Assembly (NCBI GenBank): GCA_034406715.1
Contig: CP137871.1
Coordinates: 930,001 to 994,000 of the forward strand
Reading direction: 5' to 3'
DNA: 64,000 nt
DNA from: Rhodotorula mucilaginosa
Lineage: Eukaryota; Basidiomycota; Microbotryomycetes; Sporidiobolales; Sporidiobolaceae
Shown here: positions 44,773 to 56,744 of the stretch, piece after piece
Numbering within the stretch: position 1 is the first letter of the stretch
Layout of the letters: the number at the start of each line of letters is the position of its first letter
The notes under the pieces: generated by a model
What the model saw: only the letters and a program-made list of their open reading frames with translations
What the model was told of the DNA's origin: nothing
Database searches by the model: none
Position numbers and translations under genes: made by a program

Positions 44773-47330
44773 CTACCATTGTCCCAGTTCGTCCTCGCTC
44801 GACTCGTCCAGAACAGCCTGAACCCGGCCGAGTCGACGATCGCTAGTGGCTGCAGCCGCGGCAGAACGGTCGACAACAGAGACGGACCGCGACCGCGCTC
44901 GAGGTCGAGAAGTCATGCGGGACCATGAGGATGGAGCGGGCGTCATGCTCGGACGGACAGACGAGTGTCGGCGATGCGGCTCGGTCGGCTTGATCGGCGA
45001 ACTGAGCATCAGTTCGTCCTCGTCGGAATCGTCCTCGCCGCGTGTTCTCCGTACACTCGCCGATGTCGGCGGCGCGGGCAAGATAACGGAAGGTGTTGCA
45101 GTGATGCGTGCCCGTGCGGGCGAAGCTGTAGATGGTGCGCGCGCCTTGGGAGGCGACTGCGACGGCGACCGTCGAGAGACCGTCGACCGCTTCGAAAGCG
45201 GTGGCGTGCTCAACCCGCCGACGCGTCGCGGAGCTTGTGCCTCGTCATCGACTAACGGTGCTGGTTTCGCGGCCGCAAGGTCTGGAGCAACCTCTCGCGC
45301 CGTGGCAGGTAGGTTCGGCATCGACGCACTAGAAGCGAGCACCACCTTTTTCGGACCTGTCGAGCGTTTCATCGTCGCCGGCAGGGGGGGCTGCCTCGAT
45401 CTCGGAGGCTTGACGTCGATGATCAGCTCAAACGACGAGTGTCGGATCTTTCTCGCGCTCGGTTTGGTCGGTGCAGCCTGCGCAGGCACGGTCGGGGGTT
45501 TGCGAGCGGATGATGTCCGTACCGGAGGCGGCGTCGGCGTCGGTGTTGCTTGCTGATACGGGACCGGCACAGGAGCCGACAGCTCGGGCGAGTACCTCGC
45601 AACGACGCGCGCGCTGCTGCTCGCTTCAGGCGGCGCAAAAAGTTCCGGAGAAGGCGACTTGGGACGGGCGTTGCGCGAAGAAACAGTGCGACCCGCTGCC
45701 GCCTTCGCAGGTGATGGTGGCGGTGGTGGTGTTGGCGAGGCGATTGTGATGACTTCGCGGAGTGGAGACGACGAGACGGGCTAACAGAGCGGAAGGGAGA
45801 CGTCAAAGATCAGCGACCGGGAGACGGGGGGAGACCGACTGACAAAGGCTCTTACAGGTCTTGACAACGAAGAGCGCCGCGCTGGCGGAAGAATCCCGGA
45901 CGAAAACGAGGCAGGAGGGGATTGTATCCCGTTCGCCGATCGGCTCTGATTCACCACCCCCGAGGCAGCTACCGAAGCGCTTCTCTTCGCTGCAGTCGGC
46001 CTGACTGTACTGGCGCGGCGAGGCGGAGTCCGCGCAGGAGTTGTAGCAGCGGGCGAGTCGAGGCGGATGTCGGAAACGGACCGCCGGAGCGTCGCCGTGC
46101 TCGAAGGGGGTTGCGATGCGGCCTTTGAGCAGCCGGTGGGAGTCGTCGAAGGTCCTGGAGCGACTGAGCGAGCCCGTAGAGGGGAGAGGGCAAGGTCATC
46201 GTCGTCGTCGTCGGTACTGAGCGAGGGGGGCAATCTCCGCCGCGGAGCGGATTGAGGCGGACCGATCGGGGCCGGCAGTTGCACGTTCCCGCCTCGCAGA
46301 ACAACGACCTCGTCGAGCTGCTGCGCCCGAGCGACGAGTTCGCCTCTCGCCTTGGCTTCGTGCTCCTGAAACTCGCGCATCTCGCGGAGCCGTTCGGCTT
46401 CTTTCCGGCGTTGTTCCCGGAACAGGAGCGACGGAGGCGGCAGCAAGTCGTCGTCTTCGCCGAGTTCGTCGTCAGAGCTATACGACGGCGCATCCGAGTC
46501 GGTGTAATCTGCCCACTCGTCTTCGTCCTCGTCCTCGTCGTTGTCTGTCGGGTCGTCCTCGTCGCCGTCAGACCCGTGCGTGTCTCCAGCGCTGCTCGCC
46601 GCGCCCCCCTTTGCACCTCCGCCACCCGTGTCGAGTCCGACCAGTATGTCTCCGCCGTCCCTTCCGTTGCCGTAGCGACCGATTGCAAACCCGCCCGCCT
46701 TGCTGCTGCGCAAGACGCCTCGGTCCTGCACGAAATCGAGCGTCGAGAGATCGATAATGTCGTCCTCTTCGACGGGCAGCGCCCTTGTCCTGCCCGGTCT
46801 GTGTCGGTAGCGCTTCTTCCTCTGCTCTGTCCCTGCCCCCGAGTTGTTCCTCCCCCTTTGTTCGCCCGAGTCGGAGACCACTGCGAGGTTCGAATGCCGC
46901 CGTTGAATGTCCTCCCAGGCATCCTGCAACCTCAACGTGGCCTGCAAGCGCGCCTCGTCTCGGCTCAGCTCGGCGTAGCGTGCATTGATTTCGCTTCGGC
47001 GGGCTGCGTCCGACGCAGACTTGCGAGAAGCGGCTTGCGGGCGAGGAGCCGGGCTGTCCGGACGGGAGAAAAAGAAAGATCAGCTCGTCCTCTGCGCCTC
47101 TTCCTCGACGGCGTGGGATCTGACGCGCACCTCTGACTCGTCGCTTTACTCTGCGCCGATCCGTGCCCGCGCTGACCCGTGGCGAGCGACGGCGGGACCG
47201 AACCGACGCGTCTTTTCTTGTTTGGTGATGGTGAGTCGGGTAAGCAGGCAGCAGACGTCGAGGCGACGGGGAAGGCGCTGCTGGCGCGTTGAAAGTCGTC
47301 TAGCCGTAACGGAGGCTGGAAGAACGGCAT
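44773..47330 (-). CDS. Disordered Ser/Pro-rich protein of unknown function
   Basis: Three or more exons, about 790 residues, no recognised domain. The N-terminus MPFFQPPLRLDDFQRASSAF looks like a short linear motif and is followed by NKKRRV, a possible nuclear signal. A probable coiled coil is ARRSEINARYAELSRDEARL through LQDAWEDIQRRH. Then basic KKRYRHRPGR, IDLSTLDFVQDRGVL, a long acidic run (DEDDPTDNDEDEDEDEW), and a charged helix LLFREQRRKEAERLREMREF. The second half is Ser/Pro/Ala/Arg-rich with many SP sites. Near the end are two similar acidic motifs, SDEDELMLSSP and SSEDELGQW, the latter being the C-terminus. The composition suggests a nuclear, phosphorylated scaffold. The start is the first Met of the most upstream exon. 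Confidence 0.6.
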
Positions 47331-48096
47331 CCCTTATGTCCTCCGAGACAGCATCAGACCCCGTTTGCAAAGTGGAGCAGGAAAAGAACACGCGCCGACC
47401 GCGTTCGCTCCCTGCCTTTGGCTCGCTCGGCCGCTCAGTCAAACTACCCAGTACTTGGTGCAGGTCAAAGGGAGCCGCAAGGAGGACGCAAAAAGGTTTC
47501 GCTCGACGGGGCAGCGACGCAGACTTCTTCAAGAGAGTCCCTCACCGTCCCGCGTGCTCTGTGCAACAAGAACCGGCAGCTCGAGCGCCCGAGTTGCGCG
47601 GTGAAGCCCGCCTGGTCGGACGCCCGGATTCAACTCGACCCGACCCCGTCCGCTTGCGCGGGCGAGCGGTCAAAGACTGCGTGTTCATGCACAGACGCGG
47701 GAGGATTAATATGTGGCGAGCCGCGCACTGTAATTCCCTGGATAGGCATCGAGCAATTCCCGAGTAGACTCGCCATCACAGCGAGAGTTTTATTCGGTTA
47801 CAGACCACTGGGACACCAGCGACCAAACGAGAGCCAAGGGCGAGCTTTGGGCTCTATGGACCCTAAGGCGAGGGATAGCGGGTCAGGGGTTCGAACCTGA
47901 GCAGCTGCGGCCGACTTTCACCAGCGAGGGGACGTTGGGCAAGCAAGTCGCGGTGGGGCTCACCTCCCGAGTACTACACACGGCGGAGCCGAGGCCTGAG
48001 CAGGAAGCTTCAGTCACTCAGAGACATTTCTAAAGCCCTGCTAGCCGACTCGAGCAACGCCTCAGCCCCCGCCCTTGCTGACGCACTCTCGTCATC
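47331..48096. other. Long divergent intergenic region with a Pol III-like B-box
   Basis: A 766-bp divergent interval between the disordered-protein gene and VMA5. No coding frame was recognised. It contains a palindromic GGTTCGAACC at 47888-47897, a perfect Pol III B-box core flanked by TCAGG/CCTGA. About 60-90 bp further right is CTCGGGAGGTGAG (minus strand, about 47955-47967), which resembles the Alu-domain segment of 7SL RNA. No cloverleaf could be drawn: the T arm would have an 8-nt loop and no acceptor pairing was found. Confidence 0.4.
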
Positions 48097-50138
48097 ATGT
48101 CGCCTTCTCCGAACGCGCTCTGGCTCGTCGCCGGTCACCTCGAGTCGAGCAACCCGGTCGAGCAGCTGCACGAGCTCAGGGACGCCCTCGGTCACGGGAA
48201 ACTCGGCACCGCAGGCCTCGTCGAGTTCCCGCAGTTCAAGGTCAGTCCAGACCTCTTCGTCATCCACATCGACGTGAACGTGTCGAGGAGCCCAGAGGGG
48301 AGGACGCTCCCCGCCTTTCTTTCGTGGCTGTACTCGTGCTGCAATTGAGTGTCACGCCGTGCCGCACCGGCGAACATGGGTGCTGACGTCCCGATCTCTC
48401 TCCCCACCACACTCGTACTCGACCCGGACCTCGACAACAAACCAGACCGGAACGCTCTCTTCGCTGCTGACCCTGTCCGAGGCACTCGCCAAGCACGACC
48501 CCAACATCACCTCGACCCTCCAAAAGACGGTCGACACGATCCGGTCCCTGACCGCCGAACCCTCGGGCCCGACCGCGACCATCCCGCACGCCGAGAACCG
48601 CGTCTCGCCCTTGACGCAGCACCTCGTCCTCGACGACGGGCGACCCTACCTCTCGTATCTCCTGCCAGAGGAGGATTCGCAACAGCAGAGCGAAAGCGAT
48701 CAGAGTTGGGAGTGGAACCGGGGCAAGTACCGCACCGAGGACCGCGCGCTCGGCGAGATTGTCGACGCGCTCGTCAAGGAGGTCGCGAGCATCGAGAACG
48801 CACAGAGGAACAAGACCCAACAATACCAGATCGTCAAAGGTCAACTGACGAATGCTCTGCGGAAAAAGACGTGAGTCGAGCGAACCTCCCCACCGGCCAA
48901 AATTGCCTGGTCTGCTGTCAACCGCAGCGTGCTAGGCTGCGCCTTGTGATTGACTTTTCTTGCTCATACTTGGTCTGCTACGCACTGCAGCGGCAACCTC
49001 TCGATGCGGTCACTATCCGACGTGGTCTCGGCATCCGATTTCGCCGCGACGAACCAGTCCGAGTACCTCGAAACGGCGCTCGTGGCCGTGCCCAAGTGAG
49101 CTGAAGTGACGGTGCTCGGTCAGATCCGCCAATTCATGTACTGATGAGGAGAGATTGCACAGGAACTTGATCAAGGAATGGGAAAGCTCGTACGAGCGGC
49201 TGACGCAGATGGTCGTCCCGCGATCGTCAACGTGAGTGGGCCGTCGCTCCCGCACTCGACGTGTCACACCTGACGATAATCGGACCCGACTGCAGGAAAC
49301 TCGCCCAAGACGACGAGTACGCACTGTTCTCGGTGACGCTGTTCCGGAGGGTCAAGGACGAGTTTGCGCAGAAGGCGCGGGAAAAGAAGTGCGTGGTAGC
49401 CATGCCCCTCTGGCCTCTTCTTCCCTGCGGGTGACTCGCAGAGTCGAGCTGACCTGTCTTTTTCGGGTGTTGCAGATTCATCGTGCGCGACTTTACTTAT
49501 GACGAGGACGAGATCGAGAAGCAGAAGAAGGACGTCGAGAACCTCCTTGTCGAAGAGAAGGAGATGTGGGTACGTGGCTCTTTGTCAAGCTCGTGATGGC
49601 ATGACATTTCTCTTGCACGACGGAATTCCCCTGGTTGCGTTGCTCACGCCGTCCCACCTCTTTGCGCGCAACAGGCTGATCTCCTCCGGCTGTCGAGGAT
49701 CAACTTTTCGGAGCTGTTCCAAGTGCTTGTCCACCTCAAGGTCGTGCGCGCCTATGTTGAGAGTGTACTGCGATATGGTCTGCCGGCGGCATATTTCGGG
49801 GCTGTTATCAAGGTGAGTTGCTCGGTTTTGCGCGCATACTCGGCCTCCGCAGCGCAGCTGGGCTGGGCCGATAGCGAAATTCGAAGCAAAGTTCTGACAC
49901 TGAACATTGTGCACCGCAGCCCGAACCAAAGCAGGTCGACAAGCTCACCTCGACCTTGTCGTCGTTCCTCGTGCCGTCGAACAAGTCGGGCGCGAAGGAC
50001 AAGAAGAAGAAGAAGAGCAAGCCGACCGACGGCGGAGACGACTCGGCCGCGTTGGGCGAGTACGCGAGCGTCATGGAGGGCGAGTACTACGATTTCGTCT
50101 TGTTCGAGATTGAGCGGGTCGAGCAGAAGGGCGAGTAG
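48097..50138 (+). CDS. VMA5: V-type proton ATPase subunit C (Vma5)
   Basis: Stator subunit bridging V1 and Vo on vacuolar membranes; its release drives reversible V-ATPase disassembly in yeast. Eight or so exons, about 400 residues, the family size. N-terminus ALWLVAGHLESSNPVEQLHEL, then VGTLSSLLTLSEALAKHD, PYLSYLLPE, FRW-equivalent EWNRGKYRTEDRALGEIVDA, LTNALRKKTGNLSMRSLSDV, LETALVAVPKNLIKEWESSY, MVVPRSSKLAQDDEYALFSV, FIVRDFTYDEDEI, and the very conserved ADLLRLSRINFSELFQVLVH, LKVVRAYVESVLRYGLPAAY. A Lys-rich stretch (KDKKKKKSKPTDGG) is a lineage insertion. It ends EYYDFVLFEIERVEQKGE. The start Met precedes the conserved strand by six residues. Confidence 0.96.
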
Positions 50139-50387
50139 AAGCGGTTTGTCAACGCCCCGCATGTAAATTCTCTTTTGTCGCGGACCGCGGAAAATACCCT
50201 TGCCTGCTGTGCCCATCTCTACAATTGGCCACGTGTAGCTTTCAAAGCGCTGTTGGACTTTTGGCGCGTCGAACCCGTTTGATTGCCGAGACTGCACTGT
50301 TTCTTGAACGAACCGATCACTTTGCGAGGATCGCTCTCTCGCCCGACACCTGCGAACGCGCATGGCTGCGTCTGACAGCTCACAGAT

Positions 50388-53300
50388 ATGCGTGACGACG
50401 CACCTCGGCTAAGCGCCGACAGCGCGGCGATCCCCCTGCGTGACATCGACCCCCACAAAAGTCAACGAGACCGTCAGTTGCACCACTGCAGCGCTCTCCG
50501 TGAAGATATGGCTGCGCTGGACTGACCGTTCTAGTTCAGATGCAGCCGTTCAGTCTCGCCCAAGCAAACCAGACCTCTGCGATGCGAGCCGAGAGGGACA
50601 ATCTCGACCCGTCGACTCGCCGGAGGAAAAGGACGAGGTCGACGTTGACGAATCGGACGATGCAGAGACCGGGCGCTTGCTACAAGAGGCCGAGGGATAT
50701 GAAGCCGATACGATACGGGCCAAAGCAGGAACCCGGAGCGAGGAAGACGCCGCCGAGATGGTCCGAAGGGTGAGTTATCATACGCGGCGGAAGGGGCGGA
50801 AAATCATCGGCCCTGACACTCGGACACGCGTCTATAGGTCGTTCCAGAAACCGACGACACTTCTCTACCGACTCTGACCCCGCGCGTCCTGATCCTCGGT
50901 ACAATCCTGTGCATCTTCGGCGCGAGCATCTCGCAACTCTTCTTCTTCAAGTCGAACGCCCCGTCTTTCTCCTCCTTCTTCATCATCCTCATCTCGTACC
51001 CGCTCGGGAAATGGTTCGACAAGCTCCTGCCGAGGTCGCTACAGCGAGGACCGTTCGGAAAAAAGGAGCACATGCTCGTGAGTGGCGCCTCTGTGCGAAA
51101 GTGTTCGGCAGCGACCGGGGCTTCGCCGCGAAGGTGTTCGGCAGCAGCTGATGAATTATGCGCCTTGCAGATCGGGATCCTCGCAGGATCCGGCGCGTCG
51201 GCTGCCTACGCCGGAGAGATCGTATCGGTCCAATCGCTGTACTACAAGCAGGACCTCGGAACCTTCGGCGGCCTACTGCTGCTGCTCAGGTGAGTCTCTT
51301 TACTCGGGTATCGACCGGCGCATAGTCCCTGATGTGTCTTCGGTACAATTCTCCAGCACTCAGCTCATTGGATTCGGTTTGAGCGGTCTCACGTACGCCA
51401 TCCTGGTTCGTCCGACAGTCATGGTGTGGCCCGCCCAGCTCGTCACCGTCGCGCTGTACGAGACGCTCCACGGCGGAAGCAAGGACCAGATCCGGCAAGC
51501 CAAGGACCGACTGCGGTTCTTCCTCAAATCCTTTGCCGGCATCTTCACCTGGCAGTTCTTCCCGACCGTCATCGCTCCCACTCTGAGCTCGATCGCACTC
51601 CTGTGCATCATCAATAACCGTTCTTCGATCATGCGGGTTCTGGGGTCCGGCTATGACGGCTTCGGCATGTTTGACTTCTCCCTCGATTGGGCCGTGGTCG
51701 GCGGGACCGGAGGTACGCAGAGACTCTACCTGTGTAATTGCTTGACGAGTGCGAACTGATCAACTCCACGTCAATAGCGCTCTACACGCCTTTCTTCGCT
51801 CAGTGCAGCTTCTTCGCCGGGCAGGCGCTCAACCTCTGGTTCCTGACGCCGCTCATGTACTTTGGCTTCGACTTCTGGAACGCGCAGAGCTTCGACTCGC
51901 CGGTCGGTGCGGTAAGGTCTTTCTCTTGCTCGCGGGCGGCAGAATGTGTCATGCTCTCGGCACCAAGCGGGTCCGCAGACGTTTACCTTGGACTTTGCTT
52001 GCTCCCGACCACAGCATCTCTATAACGGCACGTTCGGCCGCATGGACGTTCTCGACATTCTGAACGAGGACCTCTCGCTCAACGAACAGCGCTACGCCGA
52101 AGTCGGGCCGCTGCAACTAACGCCGTACTTTGCGTTGACGTACGGAGTCTCGTTCGCCCTCCTGACCAGCGCGCTGTCGACGATTCTCCTGTGGCACGTT
52201 GGCGACATCCGCAAGGCCATCGCAGCAAGCTTCAACCAGACCGGAGATGTGCACGTCGAGCGTGAGGCGGTCCCGCCCGTGGTCGGTCGGGCGGTGATTC
52301 GCTTCTAGACTGACAAGCTCCCTCTCGGATCACGCAGAGCTCGAGCGCAACTATGCCCCCGTCCCTCGGAGTTACTACGTTGGAGTCTTTGTCTTCAACC
52401 TGATCGCCGCGATCTTTCTCCTCGTCAACTATCCGCTCCAACTGCCTGTTTGGGGCCTTTTCCTCGCGCTCGCCATCGCAATCATCTTCCTGGTGCCGAT
52501 CGGAGTGAGTACCACCCGCCTCTGGCTGCGAGACATTCTACTGAGCCCTTGTCGCACAGATCATCTCGGCCATCACCAATACAACCCTCGGCTTGAACGG
52601 TGCGTGACTTGTCATTGCCGCTGCGCGCTCTTAGCTGATTCTCGAGACTCTGCGCAGTGGTGACCGAGTTTGTTGCGGGTTGGATCTGGCCCGGCAAACC
52701 GTTGGCGAACATCACCTTCAGTACGCAAGATTCTCTCGTACTTGACCGTTTGCCGGGAAAGGCTGACGCGTGCCGCACGCCGGCGAAATAGAGGTCTACG
52801 GCTACATGGCCATGTTGCAGAGCATCGAGCTATCCTCGGACCAATGCTTGGCGCTCTACATGAAGATCCCGCCTCGCGACCTTTTTATCTGCCAGGTGTA
52901 CGGGACCGCGCTCGGCAGCATCGTCAATTTTGTCCTCATCCAGGGTGTCATCGCTGCCAAGCGACCTTACCTCGACGGCACCCTGCCGGACCCGACTCAG
53001 CAATGGACCGGTCGCAAACCGGAAATCTTCTTTTCCGCGAGTGTCATCTTTGGCGTCCTGGCTGTAAGCACGTCCGAGGTGATCATCTAGAAGCTCGTCG
53101 TTTGCACTGACAAGGCCGCTTGCAGCCAAAGCGATTCTTCGACGGGCAATACCGTGTGCTCTACTGGGTAAGCATCCCTTTGCTGATGTGCAGCGGGGCA
53201 AAGTTCACGAATCCTCTTATGCAGGGTTTCCTGATCGGCGCAATCTTGCCGGTCATTCCCTGGTACCTCTACCGGCGGACAGGGCGGCCAATCTGGCGGC

Positions 53301-53752
53301 AAATCAATGTTCCGCTGGTCTTGCATGGAGTGCGTTCGACTATTTACCCCCTCCATGCGTTCGACCATTAACCCTCCATGCGTTCGACTATTGGTCGAGG
53401 CGGGTGGACGGACAAAGTGGCTGACCGGCTGGAGCTTTGCAGAGCATCGGTCCGCCGCAAACACCGATGAACGTGCTTGTCCCCGGCTTCATCGTCTCTT
53501 TCCTGAGCCAGTTCTACGCACTGCGGTATCGTCCGCGCTGGTTCGACAAGGTATGGCTTGCTTCTGCGGTACGGAAGTGTTGTTCGCGAACTGACGCGAG
53601 GATTCCCGCAGTACAACTATACGCTCTCGGCCGCGCTGGACGCAGGCACGAGCGTCCAAGCGATCATCGTCTACATGCTCAGCTTGGACAACTTTGTGAC
53701 GTGGTGGGGAAACAGCGCTATCGACAGCGAACATTGTATACCCGGCTCGTAG
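50388..53752 (+). CDS. OPT-family oligopeptide transporter
   Basis: Proton-coupled peptide (or glutathione/metal-chelate) importer of the plasma membrane. About 15 exons and 800 residues. The first exon ends in a phase-1 donor joining to HAAVQSRPSKPD. An acidic cytosolic N-terminus (VDVDESDDAETGRLLQEAEG) is followed by some 14 hydrophobic segments, e.g. VLILGTILCIFGASISQLFFF, LIGFGLSGLTYAILVRP, YFALTYGVSFALLTSALSTI, VFVFNLIAAIFLLVNYPL and FLALAIAIIFLVPIG. Hallmarks are FVAGWIWPGKPLANI, YGYMAMLQSIEL, YMKIPPRDLFICQ (the KIPPR motif) and WTGRKPEIFFSASVIFG. The C-terminus is ALDAGTSVQAIIVYMLSL followed by DNFVTWWGNSAIDSEHCIPG. The start is the Met giving an in-frame short leader; the substrate is unknown. 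Confidence 0.93.
53330..53395 (+). repeat. Short tandem repeat in an OPT intron
   Basis: Three imperfect copies of a unit of about 21 bp containing CATGCGTTCGACYATT lie between the exon ending LVLHG and the exon starting with SIGPPQTP. They appear to lengthen the intron; no coding contribution is evident. Confidence 0.7.
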
Positions 53753-53896
53753 CTCATCAACGCAATCTCCACTTTCACGCGGAACTCGAAGATGGAAGCG
53801 AGCTCTATCGCAAAATGTACTGCATATCTACGACAGGAGACAGGGAACAGGCGAAGGGGGCGGGAAACGTGTCGACATGCGGAGAGGAGGAAGAGA

Positions 53897-56340
53897 CTAC
53901 GCAACAAGAACGTCGGTCAAAAGCGACGAGCTGGAAGCCCAGGAGATCGCAAAGTACAAGAGGGTGATGAAGGATACGAGCTCGAGTACAAGGACTGTAG
54001 GAGAGGGTACGTCAGAGGCGTTGAAAGCTTTAAGAAAGGCACAGACGAACTTACGGAGCACATTCGGACCGGATTTCTTACTCTGCAGAAGTACCGGCGC
54101 TGTCGGTCCTGAGGCGACTTTAGGTGGCGCCGCGAGCCAGGAACGAAGTGGACGAAGCGAAACCGAGCTGTCGCGAAGTCGTCCACCGGTCCGACGCAGC
54201 ACGCCGTTCAGGCGCAGCAGTCGCGTGCGCTTGGGCGTTGAGGCGCCAGAAGAAGCGGCGTCCGGTTCGGTCTCGGCAGCGTCGCACACCACGTCGAGCT
54301 CGAGGGTCGACGTTCGAGACAAGGTGGGCATGTCCAGCGCCTTCTCCGCTTCGCGAGCGAGGCGACGGTCGGTCAACTCCCTGTAGCCGTCAACGAGCTG
54401 CTCCATCGCGCCGAACCAAGATCGTTTCGAGGCGACGAGGTAGGCCGAAGACGTCATCTCCCGTCGGTGCTCGTGACTGAGCGCCATCTCAGAGAGGAGG
54501 GACCGGTACATGTCCACCGCGACGGGGAAAGTCGTCGAGTTCAGGTCGAGCAGAGCGTGCACGTCTTCCGGGATCGCTTCGGCCTGGTGAGCGGGACTTT
54601 CGACGCGGGATTCGTAGTCAGGTGCATGTCGGGCGAGGTCGTTCAAGTCGAGCAGGAGGCCGGTCCGGCCGTGCTCGACGAGGTCAGAGACGCCCTCGGC
54701 GCGCAGGCCCACAACGGGGAGTCCCGATGCCTGTGCTTCGCTGACCACTTGTCCAAAGGTCTCGGTGCTGTAATGCGGGCGAATCTGGTCAAGGTTGGTC
54801 CGCTGATAAAGACGCGGAGCGTCAAAGACTCACAAGCTCGGGAACGCGAAGATGTCTGCGCTCGCGTACGCCGCTGCGAGCTGCTCGCCCTTGCGGAAGC
54901 CGAGGAAGAGCGCGCCGAGCTCGTACTTGGCGCACAAGGACTCTGCCTCTGCTCGCGCCGGACCATCGCCAACAAAGACGAGCTGGCAAGCCGGCCGGTT
55001 GGTGGCGAGGTCGGGGTGTTGCAGTCCTCGGAAGGCTTCGATGAGCAGGCGGAGGTTCTTCTCCCACGAGATTCTGCCGACGTAGAGGACGACGAGCTTG
55101 CTTGGACCCGTAGCAGAGAATGTCGTCGGGGGAGCAAGGGCAGAGTATGGTGGCGGGAGAGAAAGAGGCGGGAGGTCGTCGGCGGAGCGGCGCGCGTCTG
55201 CAGCCAAAATACGCGGCGAAGGTCGGTCGACGTCGAGGTGTTGTGGCTCGGCGGCCCACGACTGTCGGAGTGTGTAGTCGCGTGCTTCTGGCCGGAAGAG
55301 GTCGACGTCGACTCCCTGTACGCAGAGGCGGTATGGTTAGGGCGTTTCTGAAGCTTTTACAAGCGAAAGAGTGCGCACCCTGGGCCAGATTCGCAGGTTC
55401 TCGAACCCTTGTTGCTCCAACATACGAGCCGTTGACGGAGATGGGCAGAAGCTGAGGTTGCAGCGTCCGTGGAGGTTGCGCTATACGCGTACCGATGTAA
55501 GCTGCCCGGATTCGATCAAGACGAGAAAGGCAGTCGAGCCCATACGCACTTGAAGTCCCCACATGACCGGAGTCAACCAGGAGAATCCGAACAAGGTCGC
55601 ATACCTGCACGCATGAAGTTGAGTGAGAATAGCCCGGGCGAGAACGAGACTTCCGAAAACTCACATTGCGAGATTTGTGTGGTACGAGCTGACGAGCGGG
55701 GTATCCGGAAAGTAGAGCTGGACCATCGGGATTGTCCTGTGGGTCGCGCGTTCAGTGACACTCTAGCAGCGAATACGATTCATGCTCTACCAGACTCACT
55801 GTGCACACAGCCAGATCGGATCGGTGAACTGGATCACGTCCGGTTCGAATTCGCCTGGTCAAAGCGAGTTAGTACGCCACCTCACCCCCTCCTAAGCCAT
55901 ATATGAATGCTTACGGAGCTTGCGGATGAACTTTGGTCGCAAGAAGTTCAGACCGAGTCCGCGGTACACGCCCAACAGAGGAATGCCTTTTGTCGCGACG
56001 ACTTCCGCACCGGCGTACGATTTCTGTTCAAGCACGCGTTCAGTTCCCGAAGGTAGCATGTGAGAATTGCAAGATGAGAGCGCACCAGGGGTGTTGCAGG
56101 ACCGAGCACCATGGCCTCGTGCCCCTCCGCCTGAAGATGCTCGAGCAGCATCGCGAGCGTTCTCGTCACGCCGTCAATCTTGGGCAAGAAGTTCTCGGTC
56201 ACGATGGCGATGCGCAACGGTCGCTTTTGCGGTGAAGAGGCGGTCGTGCGAGCTTTCTCGAGCGCGTCGAGGTCGCGGCCGGAAGGGCGTTGTTCGTCTT
56301 GAGGCAGAGTTGCCGACATGAGCGGGGAGAAGTCGGACAT
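53897..56340 (-). CDS. GT4-family glycosyltransferase with C-terminal membrane anchor
   Basis: GT-B fold, nucleotide-sugar-dependent retaining transferase related to GDP-mannose-type mannosyltransferases and SQD2. About five exons, some 650 residues. The N-terminal Rossmann domain is LRIAIVTENFLPKIDGVTRTL with LLEHLQAEGHEAMVLGP and PLLGVYRGLGLNFLRP. The C-terminal domain is LVVLYVGRISWEKNLRLLIEAF, LVFVGDGPAR, FLGFRKGEQLAAAYASADIF and FAFPSL, then the E-x7-E catalytic motif in ETFGQVVSEAQASGLPVVGL. A Ser/Arg-rich tail and a final hydrophobic segment (VLVLELVSFITLLYFAISWA) suggest tethering to a membrane. Start is taken at MSDFSPLM; the frame is open 32 codons further to 56436. It converges with the OPT gene, only 144 bp apart. 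The acceptor molecule is unknown. Confidence 0.87.
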
Positions 56341-56436
56341 GGGCGCGGTGAACCCAGCGGAGGGTCGCCTGGAGTAGATTGTAAAGTGCACGAGCTGAAA
56401 GTGGGCATCGTGGATGCGTTGCAGTGTTGTTGACAA

Positions 56437-56744
56437 GTCTGAGCGTGAAGACGCACGTTCGCAGTTGCGAGCGAGTTGACCTTCTCCGATTGGCTGCCGA
56501 CGTGCGCCTCATCATGATCGTCTCCGTTGCGTGATCTTCTTCCCGCCGCGCTTACTGAGCTTGATATATCGAGCCTAATGCCTAAGAAGACTCTAGCCGA
56601 TGGAGCACTCCGTTGGCCGCGGGCGGACGTCGCTCTCCCCTCGCGGGCCGCGCAGCCGCTTTCGACCGGCTTTCATGATCCTGTAAGCTTGCGTTATTGA
56701 CTTGCTCGCAATGCATCCTCGCCCATAAAGTCCTGAGTGTAGCA
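56437..56744. other. Intergenic: GT4 upstream region and junction with the ILV5 fragment
   Basis: About 300 bp between the GT4 gene and the truncated ILV5 copy. No sequence encoding the N-terminal NADPH-binding half of ketol-acid reductoisomerase is found here, so the truncation breakpoint lies close to 56745-56800. Confidence 0.5.

Noticed and set aside
47860-47960. tRNA gene around GGTTCGAACC
   Set aside because: The T arm would need an 8-nt loop and neither strand offers matching acceptor, D and anticodon arms. Kept only as a possible Pol III element.
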